A stretch of DNA of 64,000 nucleotides from Streptomyces narbonensis (GCF_014649015.1 NZ_BMSF01000014.1:159534-223533); one strand, 5' to 3'; shown: positions 17,083 through 26,197, counted from the stretch's first letter. Notes: a model not told the origin generated them from the sequence alone. Numbers and translations are program-made.

Positions 17083-18554
17083 GCGCGGCGTTCGGCGATC
17101 CCGTACTGCCGGGGTTCCGGCCCGACCCGTCCGTCTGCCGGGTAGGGGCGGACTACTACCTGGTGACGTCCAGCTTCGAGTGGTTCCCGGGGCTTCCCCT
17201 GTTCCACAGCCGCGATCTCGTGAACTGGCGACGTCTCGGCTCCGCGCTGGACCGGCCGTCCCAGCTCGACCTCGACGGGTGCGAGCCCTCACGCGGCCTG
17301 TTCGCGCCGACGATCCGGCACCATGACGGGCTCTTCCATCTCGTCTGCACGCTGATGGACGGCCCCGGCCATTTCGTCGTCACGGCGGCCGACCCGGCCG
17401 GACCGTGGTCGGAACCGTACTGGCTGGAAGGAGCGGGCTTCGACCCGTCGCTGTTCTTCGACGACGGGCCGGACGGAGACGGCCGGGCCTGGTTCACCGC
17501 CGCCCGCGTCCTGGACGAGGCCGCCGGCCGCACCGAGATCTGGATGCGTGAGTACCTTCCCCGCGAACGACGGCTCACGGGGCCCGAACACGTCCTGTGG
17601 TCGGGAAGCCGGCCGGGCGCACGCTGGTCGGAGGCCCCGCACCTCTACCGGATCGACGGTACCTATCTCCTGCTCACCGCGGAGGGCGGCACCGATGTGG
17701 ACCACAGCGTGGTGGCCGCCCTCGCCGACCACGTGACCGGCCCGTACGAGAGCTCCCCCGGCAATCCGGTTCTGCCTCCCGCCCGGAAGGGCCCCGTCAC
17801 CTGCACCGGGCACGCCGACCTCGTGCGGACCCCGTGCGGCGACTGGCGGGCGGTCCTCCTGGGTGTCCGCCCGGGCTCCGCCATCGGACGCGAGACCTTC
17901 CTCAGCGGGGTCACCTGGAGCGATGGTTGGCCGGCCTTCTCCCCCGTCGAGCACACCAGCCCCCGCCGCCGTCTCCACGACGACTTCGCCGCCCTCTCCA
18001 CCGACTGGAGCACCCTGCGCACCCCACGTGCGCCGTTCTGGACCACCGGCGACGGGCTCCGCCTCCGGCTCCGTCCCGAACGCCTCGGCGAACGCACCGT
18101 CCCGTCCCTCCTGGTCCGCCCGCAGGAACAGCCCGACTGCGACGTGTCCACCGAGCTGCACTTCACTCCCGCGGCACCGGGCGAACAGGCCGGCCTCGCC
18201 GTAGTCGTCGACGACGACACCCACCTCCTCTTCCTTCGCACCGAGGAAGGGCTCGTCCTCCGCCGCGGGCCCGAGGTCCTGGCGGGCGTTCCCGTACCCC
18301 CGGGGCCCGTTCGCCTGGGGGTCCGCGTCCGGGGCTTCAGCCACACCTTCGCCCACGCGGCGCCCGACGGTGCCTGGCAGGACCTGGCCACCGTCGAAGC
18401 CACCTTCCTCACGCCGCTGTTCACCAGCGTCCAGCTCGGCCTCTACGCCACCTCCCACGGCCGCCCGTCCACGAACCAAGCCCATTTCACGTGGTTCGAC
18501 GTCACGTATCCGCACCGCCCGGAGGCGCGTGACATCGGCGAACCGGAAAGGTGA
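17079..18554 (+). CDS. GH43 beta-xylosidase / arabinofuranosidase (intracellular)
   Basis: 491 aa from GTG 17079, overlapping the bxlA stop by 4 bp. There is no signal peptide. The five-bladed propeller carries the GH43 catalytic set: base D16 in GFRPDPSV, the pKa-modulating Asp near 122 in GFDPSLFFDD, and acid E185 in WSEAPHLYRIDG. From ~300 a beta-sandwich domain follows (LHDDFAALSTDWSTLR...), typical of XynB-type beta-xylosidases. It probably trims xylo-oligosaccharides with BxlA; arabinofuranosidase activity cannot be excluded from sequence. A strong hairpin follows. Confidence 0.93.
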   Translation: MSAAFGDPVLPGFRPDPSVCRVGADYYLVTSSFEWFPGLPLFHSRDLVNWRRLGSALDRPSQLDLDGCEPSRGLFAPTIRHHDGLFHLVCTLMDGPGHFVVTAADPAGPWSEPYWLEGAGFDPSLFFDDGPDGDGRAWFTAARVLDEAAGRTEIWMREYLPRERRLTGPEHVLWSGSRPGARWSEAPHLYRIDGTYLLLTAEGGTDVDHSVVAALADHVTGPYESSPGNPVLPPARKGPVTCTGHADLVRTPCGDWRAVLLGVRPGSAIGRETFLSGVTWSDGWPAFSPVEHTSPRRRLHDDFAALSTDWSTLRTPRAPFWTTGDGLRLRLRPERLGERTVPSLLVRPQEQPDCDVSTELHFTPAAPGEQAGLAVVVDDDTHLLFLRTEEGLVLRRGPEVLAGVPVPPGPVRLGVRVRGFSHTFAHAAPDGAWQDLATVEATFLTPLFTSVQLGLYATSHGRPSTNQAHFTWFDVTYPHRPEARDIGEPER

Positions 18555-18582
18555 TCCGCGCCGAGAACTCCTTTTGAGACAC

Positions 18583-18618
18583 GCGGCCCATGTCGAAACA
18601 ATTTCGACAGGGGCCGCT
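18583..18618 (+). terminator. Hairpin after the bxlR-bxlA-GH43 operon
   Basis: A ~16-bp stem with one mismatch and a 3-base loop, starting 28 bp after the GH43 stop. Its top is the perfect palindrome TGTCGAAA-CAA-TTTCGACA (18591-18609), so it also carries CGAAA half-sites like the BxlR elements and may double as an operator. Confidence 0.65.
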
Positions 18619-18680
18619 TCGTCGTCGCGCTCCAGAATTCTCTCAGCGGATCGCCAGAAAGGACCCCACAGGTCACCTTA

Positions 18681-18729
18681 TCGAAAACTCTTCGAAACAC
18701 TTGACATGGCCCTGACCTGTTTCCAGACT
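18681..18729 (+). promoter_or_regulatory. xlnA promoter with upstream CGAAA element
   Basis: TTGACA (18701-18706) - 17 bp - CAGACT (18724-18729). Directly upstream lies TCGAAAACTCTTCGAAAC (18681-18698), containing the 13-mer shared with the bxlR leader. The rest of the 340-bp space between GH43 and xlnA holds the hairpin at 18583 and a long leader; no gene is seen in it. Confidence 0.7.
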
Positions 18730-18894
18730 GAATCCCGAGGCGCCGCCGCCCCTTCACCTGCGTGTCGCGGCACCGGCCTCGAATCACTGCGCCCTGATGG
18801 TCCGCGCCCTATTTCGACGGACGCGGACATCGCCCCGCGGAATCCTTCCGCCGCGCTCGCTTCCATCCGTGATTTCCGTCCTGGAGGTCCATTC

Positions 18895-20343
18895 ATGCGT
18901 TCACACCCCATTCCCCCGTCCACCGTCCGCCGGAAAATCGGCGGCCTGTGCGCGGCGCTGATCGTCGGCGTCCTCGGTGCCGCCACCGTGCTGGTGGCGC
19001 CGCCGGCCTCACACGCCGCCGAGAGCACGCTCGGCAGCGCGGCGGCGCAGAGCGGCCGGTACTTCGGCACCGCCATCGCCTCGGGAAGGCTCGGCGACTC
19101 GACGTACACGACGATCGCGAACCGCGAGTTCAACTCGGTGACGGCCGAGAACGAGATGAAGATCGACGCCACCGAGCCCCAGCAGGGCCAGTTCAACTTC
19201 ACCGCCGGCGACCGCGTCTACAACTGGGCGGTGCAGAACGGCAAGCAGGTACGGGGCCACACGCTGGCCTGGCACTCCCAGCAGCCCGGCTGGATGCAGA
19301 ACCTCAGCGGCGGCGCGCTGCGCCAGGCCATGACCAACCACATCAACGGCGTGATGGCCCACTACAAGGGCAAGATTCGCCAGTGGGACGTCGTGAACGA
19401 GGCCTTCGCCGACGGCAGTTCCGGAGCCCGGCGCGACTCCAACCTGCAGCGCAGCGGCAACGACTGGATCGAGGTCGCCTTCCGCACCGCACGCGCCGCC
19501 GACCCGGCCGCCAAGCTCTGCTACAACGACTACAACGTCGAGAACTGGACCTGGGCCAAGACCCAGGCCATGTACGCCATGGTCCGGGACTTCAAGCAGC
19601 GCGGCGTGCCCATCGACTGCGTCGGCTTCCAGTCCCACTTCAACAACGACAGTCCGTACAACAGCAACTTCCGCACCACCCTGCAGAGCTTCGCCGCCCT
19701 CGGCGTCGACGTGGCCATCACCGAACTCGACATCCAGGGCGCCTCGGGCACGACCTACGCCAACGTGACCAACGACTGCCTGGCCGTCCCGCGCTGCCTC
19801 GGCATCACCGTCTGGGGTGTCCGCGACACCGACTCCTGGCGAGCCGAGCACACGCCGCTGCTGTTCAACGGCGACGGCAGCAAGAAGCCCGCCTACTCCT
19901 CCGTTCTCAACGCGCTCAACTCCGGCTCCCCCAACCCCAACCCCACTCCGACCCCCTCCCCCGGCTCCGGAGCGATCAAGGGAGTCGCCTCGGGCCGCTG
20001 CCTGGACGTACCCGGTGCCGTCACCACCGACGGCACCCAGGTCCAGCTGTGGGACTGCAACAACCGCACCAACCAGCAGTGGACCCATACCGCCGCGGGT
20101 GAGCTCAGGGTCTACGGCGACAAGTGCCTGGACGCCGCCGGCACCGGCAACGGCGCCAAGGTCCAGATCTACAGCTGCTGGGGCGGCGACAACCAGAAGT
20201 GGCGCCTCAACTCCGACGGATCCATCGTCGGCGTCCAGTCCGGCCTCTGCCTCGACGCCGCTGCCAACGGCACCGCCAACGGCACCCTGATCCAGCTCTA
20301 CTCCTGCTGGAACAGCGGCAACCAGCGCTGGACCCGCACCTGA
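18895..20343 (+). CDS. xlnA: Secreted GH10 endo-xylanase with CBM13 (XlnA type)
   Basis: 482 aa, close in length and architecture to Streptomyces XlnA. The start is ATG 18895 after GGAGGT. Signal peptide ~1-42 (ending SHAAES). The GH10 domain spans ~43-340: WHSQQPGWM, RQWDVVNEAF with acid/base E169 and AITELDIQG with nucleophile E277. A Pro/Asn/Thr linker (NPNPTPTPSPG, ~345-358) leads to a ricin-type CBM13 (~360-482) with three QxW repeats (NQQWTH, NQKWRL, NQRWTR) for binding xylan. It is co-transcribed with the esterase gene 25 bp downstream. Confidence 0.97.
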   Translation: MRSHPIPPSTVRRKIGGLCAALIVGVLGAATVLVAPPASHAAESTLGSAAAQSGRYFGTAIASGRLGDSTYTTIANREFNSVTAENEMKIDATEPQQGQFNFTAGDRVYNWAVQNGKQVRGHTLAWHSQQPGWMQNLSGGALRQAMTNHINGVMAHYKGKIRQWDVVNEAFADGSSGARRDSNLQRSGNDWIEVAFRTARAADPAAKLCYNDYNVENWTWAKTQAMYAMVRDFKQRGVPIDCVGFQSHFNNDSPYNSNFRTTLQSFAALGVDVAITELDIQGASGTTYANVTNDCLAVPRCLGITVWGVRDTDSWRAEHTPLLFNGDGSKKPAYSSVLNALNSGSPNPNPTPTPSPGSGAIKGVASGRCLDVPGAVTTDGTQVQLWDCNNRTNQQWTHTAAGELRVYGDKCLDAAGTGNGAKVQIYSCWGGDNQKWRLNSDGSIVGVQSGLCLDAAANGTANGTLIQLYSCWNSGNQRWTRT

Positions 20344-20368
20344 CCTGCCACGGCGAAAGGGTGAACCG

Positions 20369-21736
20369 ATGAAGACCTACGCTGCGGCAGCCCCCACCCC
20401 TCCACAAGGACATCGCTGGTGGTCGCGGTTCGCCGTCGTGATGGCGGCGGCACTCGCGCTCGGCACGCTCGTGGTGGCGAAGCCGACGCCCGCCGAGGCG
20501 GCGACGGTGGACACCAACGCCTCGTACGTCCTGGTCAACCGCAACAGCGGCAAGGCGCTGGACGTCTACGGCGCGTCCACCGCCGACGGCGCGCGGGTCA
20601 GCCAGTGGACGCGCAACGACGGAACCAACCAGCAGTGGCAGTTCGCGGACTCCGGCGGCGGCTTCTACCGGCTCAAGGCCCGGCATTCGGGGAAGGTTCT
20701 CGACGTGGCCGGCGCCTCGACCACCGACGGTGCCGCGATCCAGCAGTGGGCCGACGGCAACGGGGCCAACCAGCAATTCCGACTGGCCGACTCCGACGCG
20801 GGCTACGTCCGGCTGATCAACCGCAACAGCGGCAAGGCGGTGGAGGTGCAGGGTGCCTCCACCGCCGACGGCGCCAACGTCGTCCAGTACACCGACTGGG
20901 GCGGTGCCAACCAGCAATGGCAGATGGTCAAGCTGTCGTCCGGTGGCGGCGCCTGCGGCAGCGCCCCGACTCTGACCAGCGGTACGCACACGATTCAGAG
21001 CGGCGGCAAGAGCCGCAGCTTCATCCTCAGGGTTCCCGTCGGCTACGACAACGCCCGTCCCTACCGGCTGATCTTCGCGTTCCACTGGCGGGGCGGAACC
21101 GCCGGCGAAGTCGCCTCGGGCGGAACGAGCGGAAACGCCTGGTCCTACTACGGTCAGCAGGAACAGTCGGACAACAGCGCGATCCTCGTCGCCCCCCAGG
21201 GCCTCGGCAACGGCTGGGCCAACTCGGGCGGTGAGGACATCACCTTCGTCGACGACATGATCCGGCGCATCGAAGGCGGCCTCTGTGTCAACACGGCGCA
21301 GCGCTTCGCCACGGGGTTCAGCTGGGGCGGCGGCATGAGCTACGCACTCGCATGCAGCCGGGCGAACGTCTTCAGGGCTGTCGCGGTCATCTCCGGCGGC
21401 GAGATCAGCGGGTGCAGCGGCGGCACCCAGCCCATCGCCTACTTCGGAATCCACGGCATCGGCGACTCCGTCCTCAACGTCGCGCAGGGACGGTCCCTGC
21501 GCGACAGGTTCGTCCGCGCCAACGGCTGCACTCCGCAGAGCCCGCGCGAACCCGCGCCGGGCAGCCGGACGCACATCACCACCACCTACTCCGGCTGCCG
21601 TGCCGGGTACCCGGTCCAATGGGCCGCGTTCGACGGCGGCCACATCCCCGGTCCGGTCGACGGCTCCTCCGGCGAGAGCGGCGTCGCGACCTGGACCAAG
21701 GGAGAGATCTGGAGGTTCTTCGCACAGTTCCAGTGA
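20369..21736 (+). CDS. Secreted CBM13-CE1 esterase (acetylxylan/feruloyl esterase type)
   Basis: 455 aa from ATG 20369 (GAAAGG upstream). Signal peptide ~1-45 (ending AEAATVD). CBM13 at ~45-190 has three repeats almost matching those of the GH62 protein. The catalytic alpha/beta-hydrolase follows (~195-455): SRSFILRVPVGYDNARPYRLIFAFHWRGG, the nucleophile in GFSWGGG (S318), VAVISGGEI, and DGGHIPGP with the likely catalytic H425. The family also includes PHB-depolymerase-like enzymes; the context with XlnA favours removing acetyl or feruloyl groups from xylan. Which ester it prefers is not decidable here. Confidence 0.88.
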   Translation: MKTYAAAAPTPPQGHRWWSRFAVVMAAALALGTLVVAKPTPAEAATVDTNASYVLVNRNSGKALDVYGASTADGARVSQWTRNDGTNQQWQFADSGGGFYRLKARHSGKVLDVAGASTTDGAAIQQWADGNGANQQFRLADSDAGYVRLINRNSGKAVEVQGASTADGANVVQYTDWGGANQQWQMVKLSSGGGACGSAPTLTSGTHTIQSGGKSRSFILRVPVGYDNARPYRLIFAFHWRGGTAGEVASGGTSGNAWSYYGQQEQSDNSAILVAPQGLGNGWANSGGEDITFVDDMIRRIEGGLCVNTAQRFATGFSWGGGMSYALACSRANVFRAVAVISGGEISGCSGGTQPIAYFGIHGIGDSVLNVAQGRSLRDRFVRANGCTPQSPREPAPGSRTHITTTYSGCRAGYPVQWAAFDGGHIPGPVDGSSGESGVATWTKGEIWRFFAQFQ

Positions 21737-21753
21737 CACGCCCGTACCAGCGA

Positions 21754-21780
21754 GGGGAGCCAGGATGATCCTGGCTCCCC
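21754..21780. terminator. Bidirectional terminator between esterase and araD
   Basis: Perfect inverted repeat GGGGAGCCAGGAT / ATCCTGGCTCCCC with a minimal loop, between the convergent esterase and araD genes. Confidence 0.85.
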
Positions 21781-21789
21781 TTCGTGCGG

Positions 21790-22503
21790 TCAGACGGAGG
21801 GAGAATTGCCGTAGTAGGCGTCCGGGCCGTGCTTGCGTGTGAAGTGGCGGTCCAGGAGGTGCTGCGGAGGCTCGACCGTGCCCAGCGCGATGGTGTGGAG
21901 GGCCATCTCGGCCACCGCCTCGCAGATGATGGCGTGCTCCAGAGACGCGGTGGCGTCGGCGCCCCAGGTGAAGGGGCCGTGGTGGGCGACCAGGGCACCG
22001 GGGACCTCGCGGGCCCGGGTGTCGTCACGGCCCAGCAGGTCCACGATGACCTGGCCGGTGTTGTACTCGTAGCCCGTGGCGCACTGCTGGGGGGTGAGGG
22101 CCGCGGTGACGGGGACGGGACCGTTGAAGGTGTCCGCGTGGGTCGTGCCGAGCACCGGTATCGGACGCCGGGCCTGGGCGAAGGCGACGGCGTGGGTGGA
22201 GTGCGTGTGGGTCACGCCTCCGATGGAGGGGAAGGCCAGGTAGAGGCTCCGGTGCGTCTCCGTGTCGGTGGACGGTCGCAGGTGGCCCTCCACGACGCTT
22301 CCGTCGGACAGGGAGACGACGACCAGGTCCTCCTCGCTCAGCACGTCGTAGGCCACACCCGAGGGCTTGATGACGAAGACGCCGGCCTGTCGGTCCACAC
22401 CGCTCACGTTGCCCCAGGTGAGGGTGGCCAGACCGGCCCGGGGGATGCGGAGGTTGGCCTCCAGCACCTCCCGGCGCAGTTCCTTGGAGACGGCGGTGGT
22501 CAC
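21790..22503 (-). CDS. araD: L-ribulose-5-phosphate 4-epimerase AraD
   Basis: 237 aa; converts L-ribulose 5-phosphate to D-xylulose 5-phosphate, the exit from arabinose catabolism. The start chosen is GTG 22503 with GGAG six bases upstream, matching the usual start of AraD; GTG 22551, which overlaps the araA stop by GTGA, would add 16 residues. Class-II aldolase fold: LATLTWGNVSGVD, FVIKPSGV, THTHSTHAVAFAQ (zinc-ligand histidines near 95-100) and a further His in VAHHGPFTWG. Third gene of the araBAD operon. Confidence 0.95.
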   Translation of the reverse strand: MTTAVSKELRREVLEANLRIPRAGLATLTWGNVSGVDRQAGVFVIKPSGVAYDVLSEEDLVVVSLSDGSVVEGHLRPSTDTETHRSLYLAFPSIGGVTHTHSTHAVAFAQARRPIPVLGTTHADTFNGPVPVTAALTPQQCATGYEYNTGQVIVDLLGRDDTRAREVPGALVAHHGPFTWGADATASLEHAIICEAVAEMALHTIALGTVEPPQHLLDRHFTRKHGPDAYYGNSPSV

Positions 22504-22547
22504 GGAGGGCTCCGTCCTCGTGGGGATGGATGGGGTGGCGGGGGTGC

Positions 22548-24056
22548 TCACAGGCTCTGGGCCAGACGGTGGTACGCCTGGTTCCAGCGCAGCTCGCGCG
22601 TGAAGGTCCGGACCGTGGTGTCCTCGTCGATGACGGCGAGTTCGGTCCGCAGCATCTCGGCGAGGTCGTCGAGCTCCTCGCCGCCGAGGGCGGTGGTCAG
22701 GACGGTGTGGTGCGGTGCTCCGGCCGTCAGCCAGGCCTCGGTGGAGGTGCGCAGGTCGGGACGGGGGCGCCAGACGGCCCGGGCGACGGGGAGCTTGGGC
22801 AGCGGCTCGGGCGGCGCGACGACGTCGATGTGGTTGGCGACGAGGCGGAACCGGTCGCCCATGTCGGCGAGACCGACGACGACGGCCGGACCGGGATCCG
22901 CGTCGAAGACGAGTCGGACCGGGTCCTCGCGTCCGCCGATCCCGAGCGCGTGGATCTCGCAGCTGGGCGTGGCCGTCGTGAGGGAGGGGCAGACCTCCAG
23001 CATGTGGGCGCCGAGGATGAGTTCCCGGCCTGGCGTGAGGTCGTACGTGTAGTCCTCCATGAAGGAGGTGCCGCCGGGCAGGCCGTGAGCCATCGCCTTC
23101 AGCGCGCGCAGCAGGGTGGAGGTCTTCCAGTCCCCTTCGCCGCCGAAGCCGTAGCCGTCCGCCATCAGGCGCTGCACGGCGAGGCCGGGCAGCTGGCGCA
23201 GGCCGCCGAGGTCCTCGAAGTTGGTGGTGAAGGCGCGGAACCCGCCTTCCGTGAGGAAGGTGCGCAGACCCGCTTCGACGCGGGCGGCGTAGCGCAGGGA
23301 TTCGTGGCGCTCGCCGCCGGGCCGCAGCTCTGGCGTGAGGGCGTAGAGGTCCTGGTACTCCTTGACGAGGGCGGTGACGGTGTCCTCTTCGGTGGCGTCG
23401 ACCACGGCGACGAGGTCGTTGACGCCGTACGTGTTGACCGAGACCCCGAACCGCAGCTGCGCCTCGACCTTGTCGCCTTCGGTGACGGCGACGTCGCGCA
23501 TGTTGTCGCCGAACCTGGCGAGTTTGAGGGTGGTGAGTTCGGAGCGGCCGACGGCGGCGCGGGCCCAACCGGCGATGCGGTCGACGACGTCGGGGGCGGA
23601 GACGTGGCCGGCCACGGTCTTGCGCGGGACACCGAGGCGGGTCTGGACGAAGCCGAACTCGCGGTCGCCGTGGGCGGCCTGGTTCAGGTTCATGAAGTCC
23701 ATGTCGATGGTGGACCAGGGCAGTTGGCGGTTGGCCTGGGTGTGCAGGTGGAGCAGGGGCTTGCTCAGGGCGTCGAGGCCGGCGATCCACATCTTGGCCG
23801 GGGAGAAGGTGTGCATCCAGGCGATGAGGCCGATGCAGCGGTCGTCGGCGTTGGCCTCCAGGCAGATCGCGCGGATGGCGGCCGCGTCGGTGAGGACCGG
23901 CTTCCACACCACGCGGACGGTCATCCGTGGCTGCCTGGCGAGGGTGTCGCAGATGGCACGGGACTGGTCGGCGACCTGAGCCAGGGTGTCGTCCCCGTAG
24001 AGGGCCTGGCTGCCGGTGAGAAACCAGATCTCGCGGTCGGGCTGGGCGAGCGTCAT
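22548..24056 (-). CDS. araA: L-arabinose isomerase AraA
   Basis: 502 aa, the family's normal size; converts L-arabinose to L-ribulose using manganese. The start is ATG 24056 (GGAG, slightly long spacing of 11). N-terminal IWFLTGSQALYG is the standard opening. WMHTFSPAKMWI, DMDFMNLNQAAHG, and FGDNMRDVAVTEGDK are conserved, as are FTTNFEDLGGLRQLPGLAVQRLMADGYGFGGEGDWKT and FMEDYTYDL, which carry catalytic and metal-binding Glu/His. It lies between araB and araD on the minus strand. It is inducible through the operator in front of araB. Confidence 0.97.
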   Translation of the reverse strand: MTLAQPDREIWFLTGSQALYGDDTLAQVADQSRAICDTLARQPRMTVRVVWKPVLTDAAAIRAICLEANADDRCIGLIAWMHTFSPAKMWIAGLDALSKPLLHLHTQANRQLPWSTIDMDFMNLNQAAHGDREFGFVQTRLGVPRKTVAGHVSAPDVVDRIAGWARAAVGRSELTTLKLARFGDNMRDVAVTEGDKVEAQLRFGVSVNTYGVNDLVAVVDATEEDTVTALVKEYQDLYALTPELRPGGERHESLRYAARVEAGLRTFLTEGGFRAFTTNFEDLGGLRQLPGLAVQRLMADGYGFGGEGDWKTSTLLRALKAMAHGLPGGTSFMEDYTYDLTPGRELILGAHMLEVCPSLTTATPSCEIHALGIGGREDPVRLVFDADPGPAVVVGLADMGDRFRLVANHIDVVAPPEPLPKLPVARAVWRPRPDLRTSTEAWLTAGAPHHTVLTTALGGEELDDLAEMLRTELAVIDEDTTVRTFTRELRWNQAYHRLAQSL

Positions 24057-24121
24057 GTCGGGTGTGCTCCTCGGAGGTGCTGGGGCGGAGAGTTCGGGCC
24101 TACGGGGGGAGGCGGGCCGGG

Positions 24122-25828
24122 TCAGTCGGTGGTGGCGGCACGTGCGGTGTTGCGGATCCGTCGCAGGCGGTGCAGGAGGAGGTCTGCTCCGGTACCGAAG
24201 TGGTCGTGCAGGGCGCGGTACTCCTGGAACAGCGCGTCGTAGGCGTCCGCCCGTGCGGGGTCGGGCACGTACGCATGGCGCTGGACGCTGCCCATCACGG
24301 AAGCGGCGGAGCGGACGTCGGGGTGGGCGCCCGCGGCGACGGCGGCGTGGATGGCGGAGCCGAGCGCCGGCCCCTGCTCGGAGGTGCCGACGGACACGGG
24401 TCGGCGCAGCACGTCGGCGTAGATCTGCATGAGCAGCGTGTTCTTCCTCAGTCCACCGGTGACGATGAACTCCTCGACCGGGATCCCGCCGCCCTCGAAG
24501 GTCTCGACGATCATCCGGGTGCCGTAAGCGGTGGATTCGAGCAGGGCCCGGTAGACGTCCTCGGGCCGGGAGTCGAGGGTGAGGCCGGCGATGACGCCGG
24601 AGAGGTGGTGGTCGACCAGGGTGGAGCGGTTGCCGTTCATCCAGTCCAGGGCGACCAGCCCGTGCGCGCCGACCGGCTGGTCCGCGGTCTTGCGGGTCAG
24701 GAGTTGGTGGAGGTCCTCGCCGGATGCCTCGGCCTCGGCGCGGTAGTGGTCCGGGACGCCCTGGCGGAGCCACCAGGCGAAGATGTCGCCGACCGCGCTC
24801 TGACCGGCCTCGTAACCGTAGGCACCCTCGACGATGCCTCCGTCGACGACCCCGCAGATGCCGGGGACTTCGGCGAGTGTGGCGCCGTTGAGTACGTGGC
24901 AGGTGGAGGTGCCCATGATGGCGAGCATCCGGCCGTTCTCCACGGCGCCCGCCGCGGGTGCGGCCACGTGGGCGTCGACGTTGCCCGCCGCGACGGCGAT
25001 GCCCTCGGGGAGACCGGTCCAGTGGGCGGCCCGGCTGCTCAGGGTGCCGACACGGGAGCCCAGCGGGGAGAGGGGATGTTCCAGGCGAGTGGCGGGGAAG
25101 TCGGCGAAGTCCGGGTGCAGTCCGGCGAGGAAGTCGGGCGAGGGGTAGGTCCCGTCCTGGTGGATGCCTTTGTAGCCGGCTGTGCAGGTGTTGCGGGACT
25201 CGGTGCCGGTCAGCTCCCAGACGATCCAGTCGGCCGCCTCGATCCAGCGGGCGCAGGCGGCGTAGACGGCCGGGTCCTCTTCCAGGACCTGCAGGGCCTT
25301 GGCGTACTGCCACTCGGCGGAGATCTTGCCTCCGTACCGTGCGATCCACTTCTCGCCGCGTGCGTGAGCGAGGGCGTTGATGCGGTCGGCCTGGGCCTGG
25401 GCCGCGTGGTGCTTCCACAGTTTGGGCCAGGCGTGCGGGCGGTCGGCCCATTCGGGCGTCAGGGCGAGCGGGGTGCCGTCCGGGGCGGTCGGCAGAACCG
25501 TGCAGGCGGTGAAGTCGGTGGCGACGCCGATGACGCGGGCCGGGTCGACTCCGGCGTCGGCGAGCGCCGCCGGAACGGCGGTACGCAGGACGTCGCGCCA
25601 GTCCTCGGGGTGCTGCAGTGCCCAGTCGGGGGGCAGGGGGGCGCCGGTGGAGGGAAGGTGGTCCTCGATGACTGCGTGGCGGTACTCGTGGACCGACGAA
25701 CCGAGTTCTGCACCGTCCCGGACCCTGACCACGACGGCGCGCCCGGAGAGGGTGCCGAAGTCGACTCCGATGGTGCATGCCTCGGGATGGTGAGGGGCTG
25801 CGGGGCCGGAAGGGATGTGTGTGGTCAC
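24122..25828 (-). CDS. araB: Ribulokinase AraB
   Basis: 568 aa, FGGY kinase family; phosphorylates L-ribulose with ATP. The start is GTG 25828 with GAGAGAG upstream. The N-terminal CTIGVDFGTLSGRAVVVRV is the phosphate-binding start; conserved are ATDFTACTVLP, the GGKISAEWQYAKALQV region, and in the ATP-binding half AAGNVDAHVAAPAAGAV, MGTSTCHVLN and GGLRKNTLLMQIYADVLRRPV. First gene of araBAD, transcribed from a promoter whose -10 lies in a LacI-type operator (25873-25890). Confidence 0.97.
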   Translation of the reverse strand: MTTHIPSGPAAPHHPEACTIGVDFGTLSGRAVVVRVRDGAELGSSVHEYRHAVIEDHLPSTGAPLPPDWALQHPEDWRDVLRTAVPAALADAGVDPARVIGVATDFTACTVLPTAPDGTPLALTPEWADRPHAWPKLWKHHAAQAQADRINALAHARGEKWIARYGGKISAEWQYAKALQVLEEDPAVYAACARWIEAADWIVWELTGTESRNTCTAGYKGIHQDGTYPSPDFLAGLHPDFADFPATRLEHPLSPLGSRVGTLSSRAAHWTGLPEGIAVAAGNVDAHVAAPAAGAVENGRMLAIMGTSTCHVLNGATLAEVPGICGVVDGGIVEGAYGYEAGQSAVGDIFAWWLRQGVPDHYRAEAEASGEDLHQLLTRKTADQPVGAHGLVALDWMNGNRSTLVDHHLSGVIAGLTLDSRPEDVYRALLESTAYGTRMIVETFEGGGIPVEEFIVTGGLRKNTLLMQIYADVLRRPVSVGTSEQGPALGSAIHAAVAAGAHPDVRSAASVMGSVQRHAYVPDPARADAYDALFQEYRALHDHFGTGADLLLHRLRRIRNTARAATTD

Positions 25829-25872
25829 GATGCGGTCTCTCTCGTCATGAACAGGGCCAGAGGAGCACCCTG

Positions 25873-25902
25873 ATTGTTAACGCTCACAATTGACTTGGAC
25901 AA
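25873..25902 (-). promoter_or_regulatory. araBAD promoter with embedded LacI-type operator
   Basis: On the minus strand: TTGTCC (25897-25902) - 17 bp - TAACAA (25874-25879). The operator ATTGTTAACGCTCACAAT (25873-25890) covers the -10 box. The same spacing and placement recur at 27306-27334 and 37614-37642. Confidence 0.75.
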
Positions 25903-26106
25903 GAGTTGCGTGCAGTTCTGTCGAACTTTCGGCAAGAAGAGGGGCCTCTGAAGTGAGCGCTCACCTGCCGTCCAGAGGCAGCCCAGGCGTCGCGACCGGC
26001 CCGGCGGGAGGGCCGAGCGGACGGAAGGGTCGACGGAGCGCTTGCGCGGGCGGACGACGCGCGTGCGCCGGCGGACGCCAGACATCAGGCGGCAGGCCGC
26101 AGGCCC

Positions 26107-26134
26107 CAGACATCAGACATCAGACATCAGACAG
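26107..26134. repeat. Four tandem 7-bp repeats
   Basis: CAGACAT three times followed by CAGACAG, with another copy nearby at ~26080, between araB and the regulator's stop codon. No other signal was seen in this ~290-bp spacer. Confidence 0.7.
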
Positions 26135-26197
26135 GAGACCTGTCACCGGCCTCCACGTGAGGGCCGCCAGGAGGTGGCGGCGAGAGCCCGCCCCGCG

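Noticed and set aside
14815..17292. Very long open frame on the minus strand opposite bxlA
   Set aside because: Composition is a mirror of the GC-rich GH3 gene; no domain, no ribosome site, and bxlA has clear GH3 motifs.
22530..25873. Long plus-strand open frames opposite araA and araB
   Set aside because: Antisense shadows caused by third-position G/C bias.
25825..26085. Minus-strand short frame ending in the araB leader
   Set aside because: It crosses the promoter and operator and has no protein-like composition.
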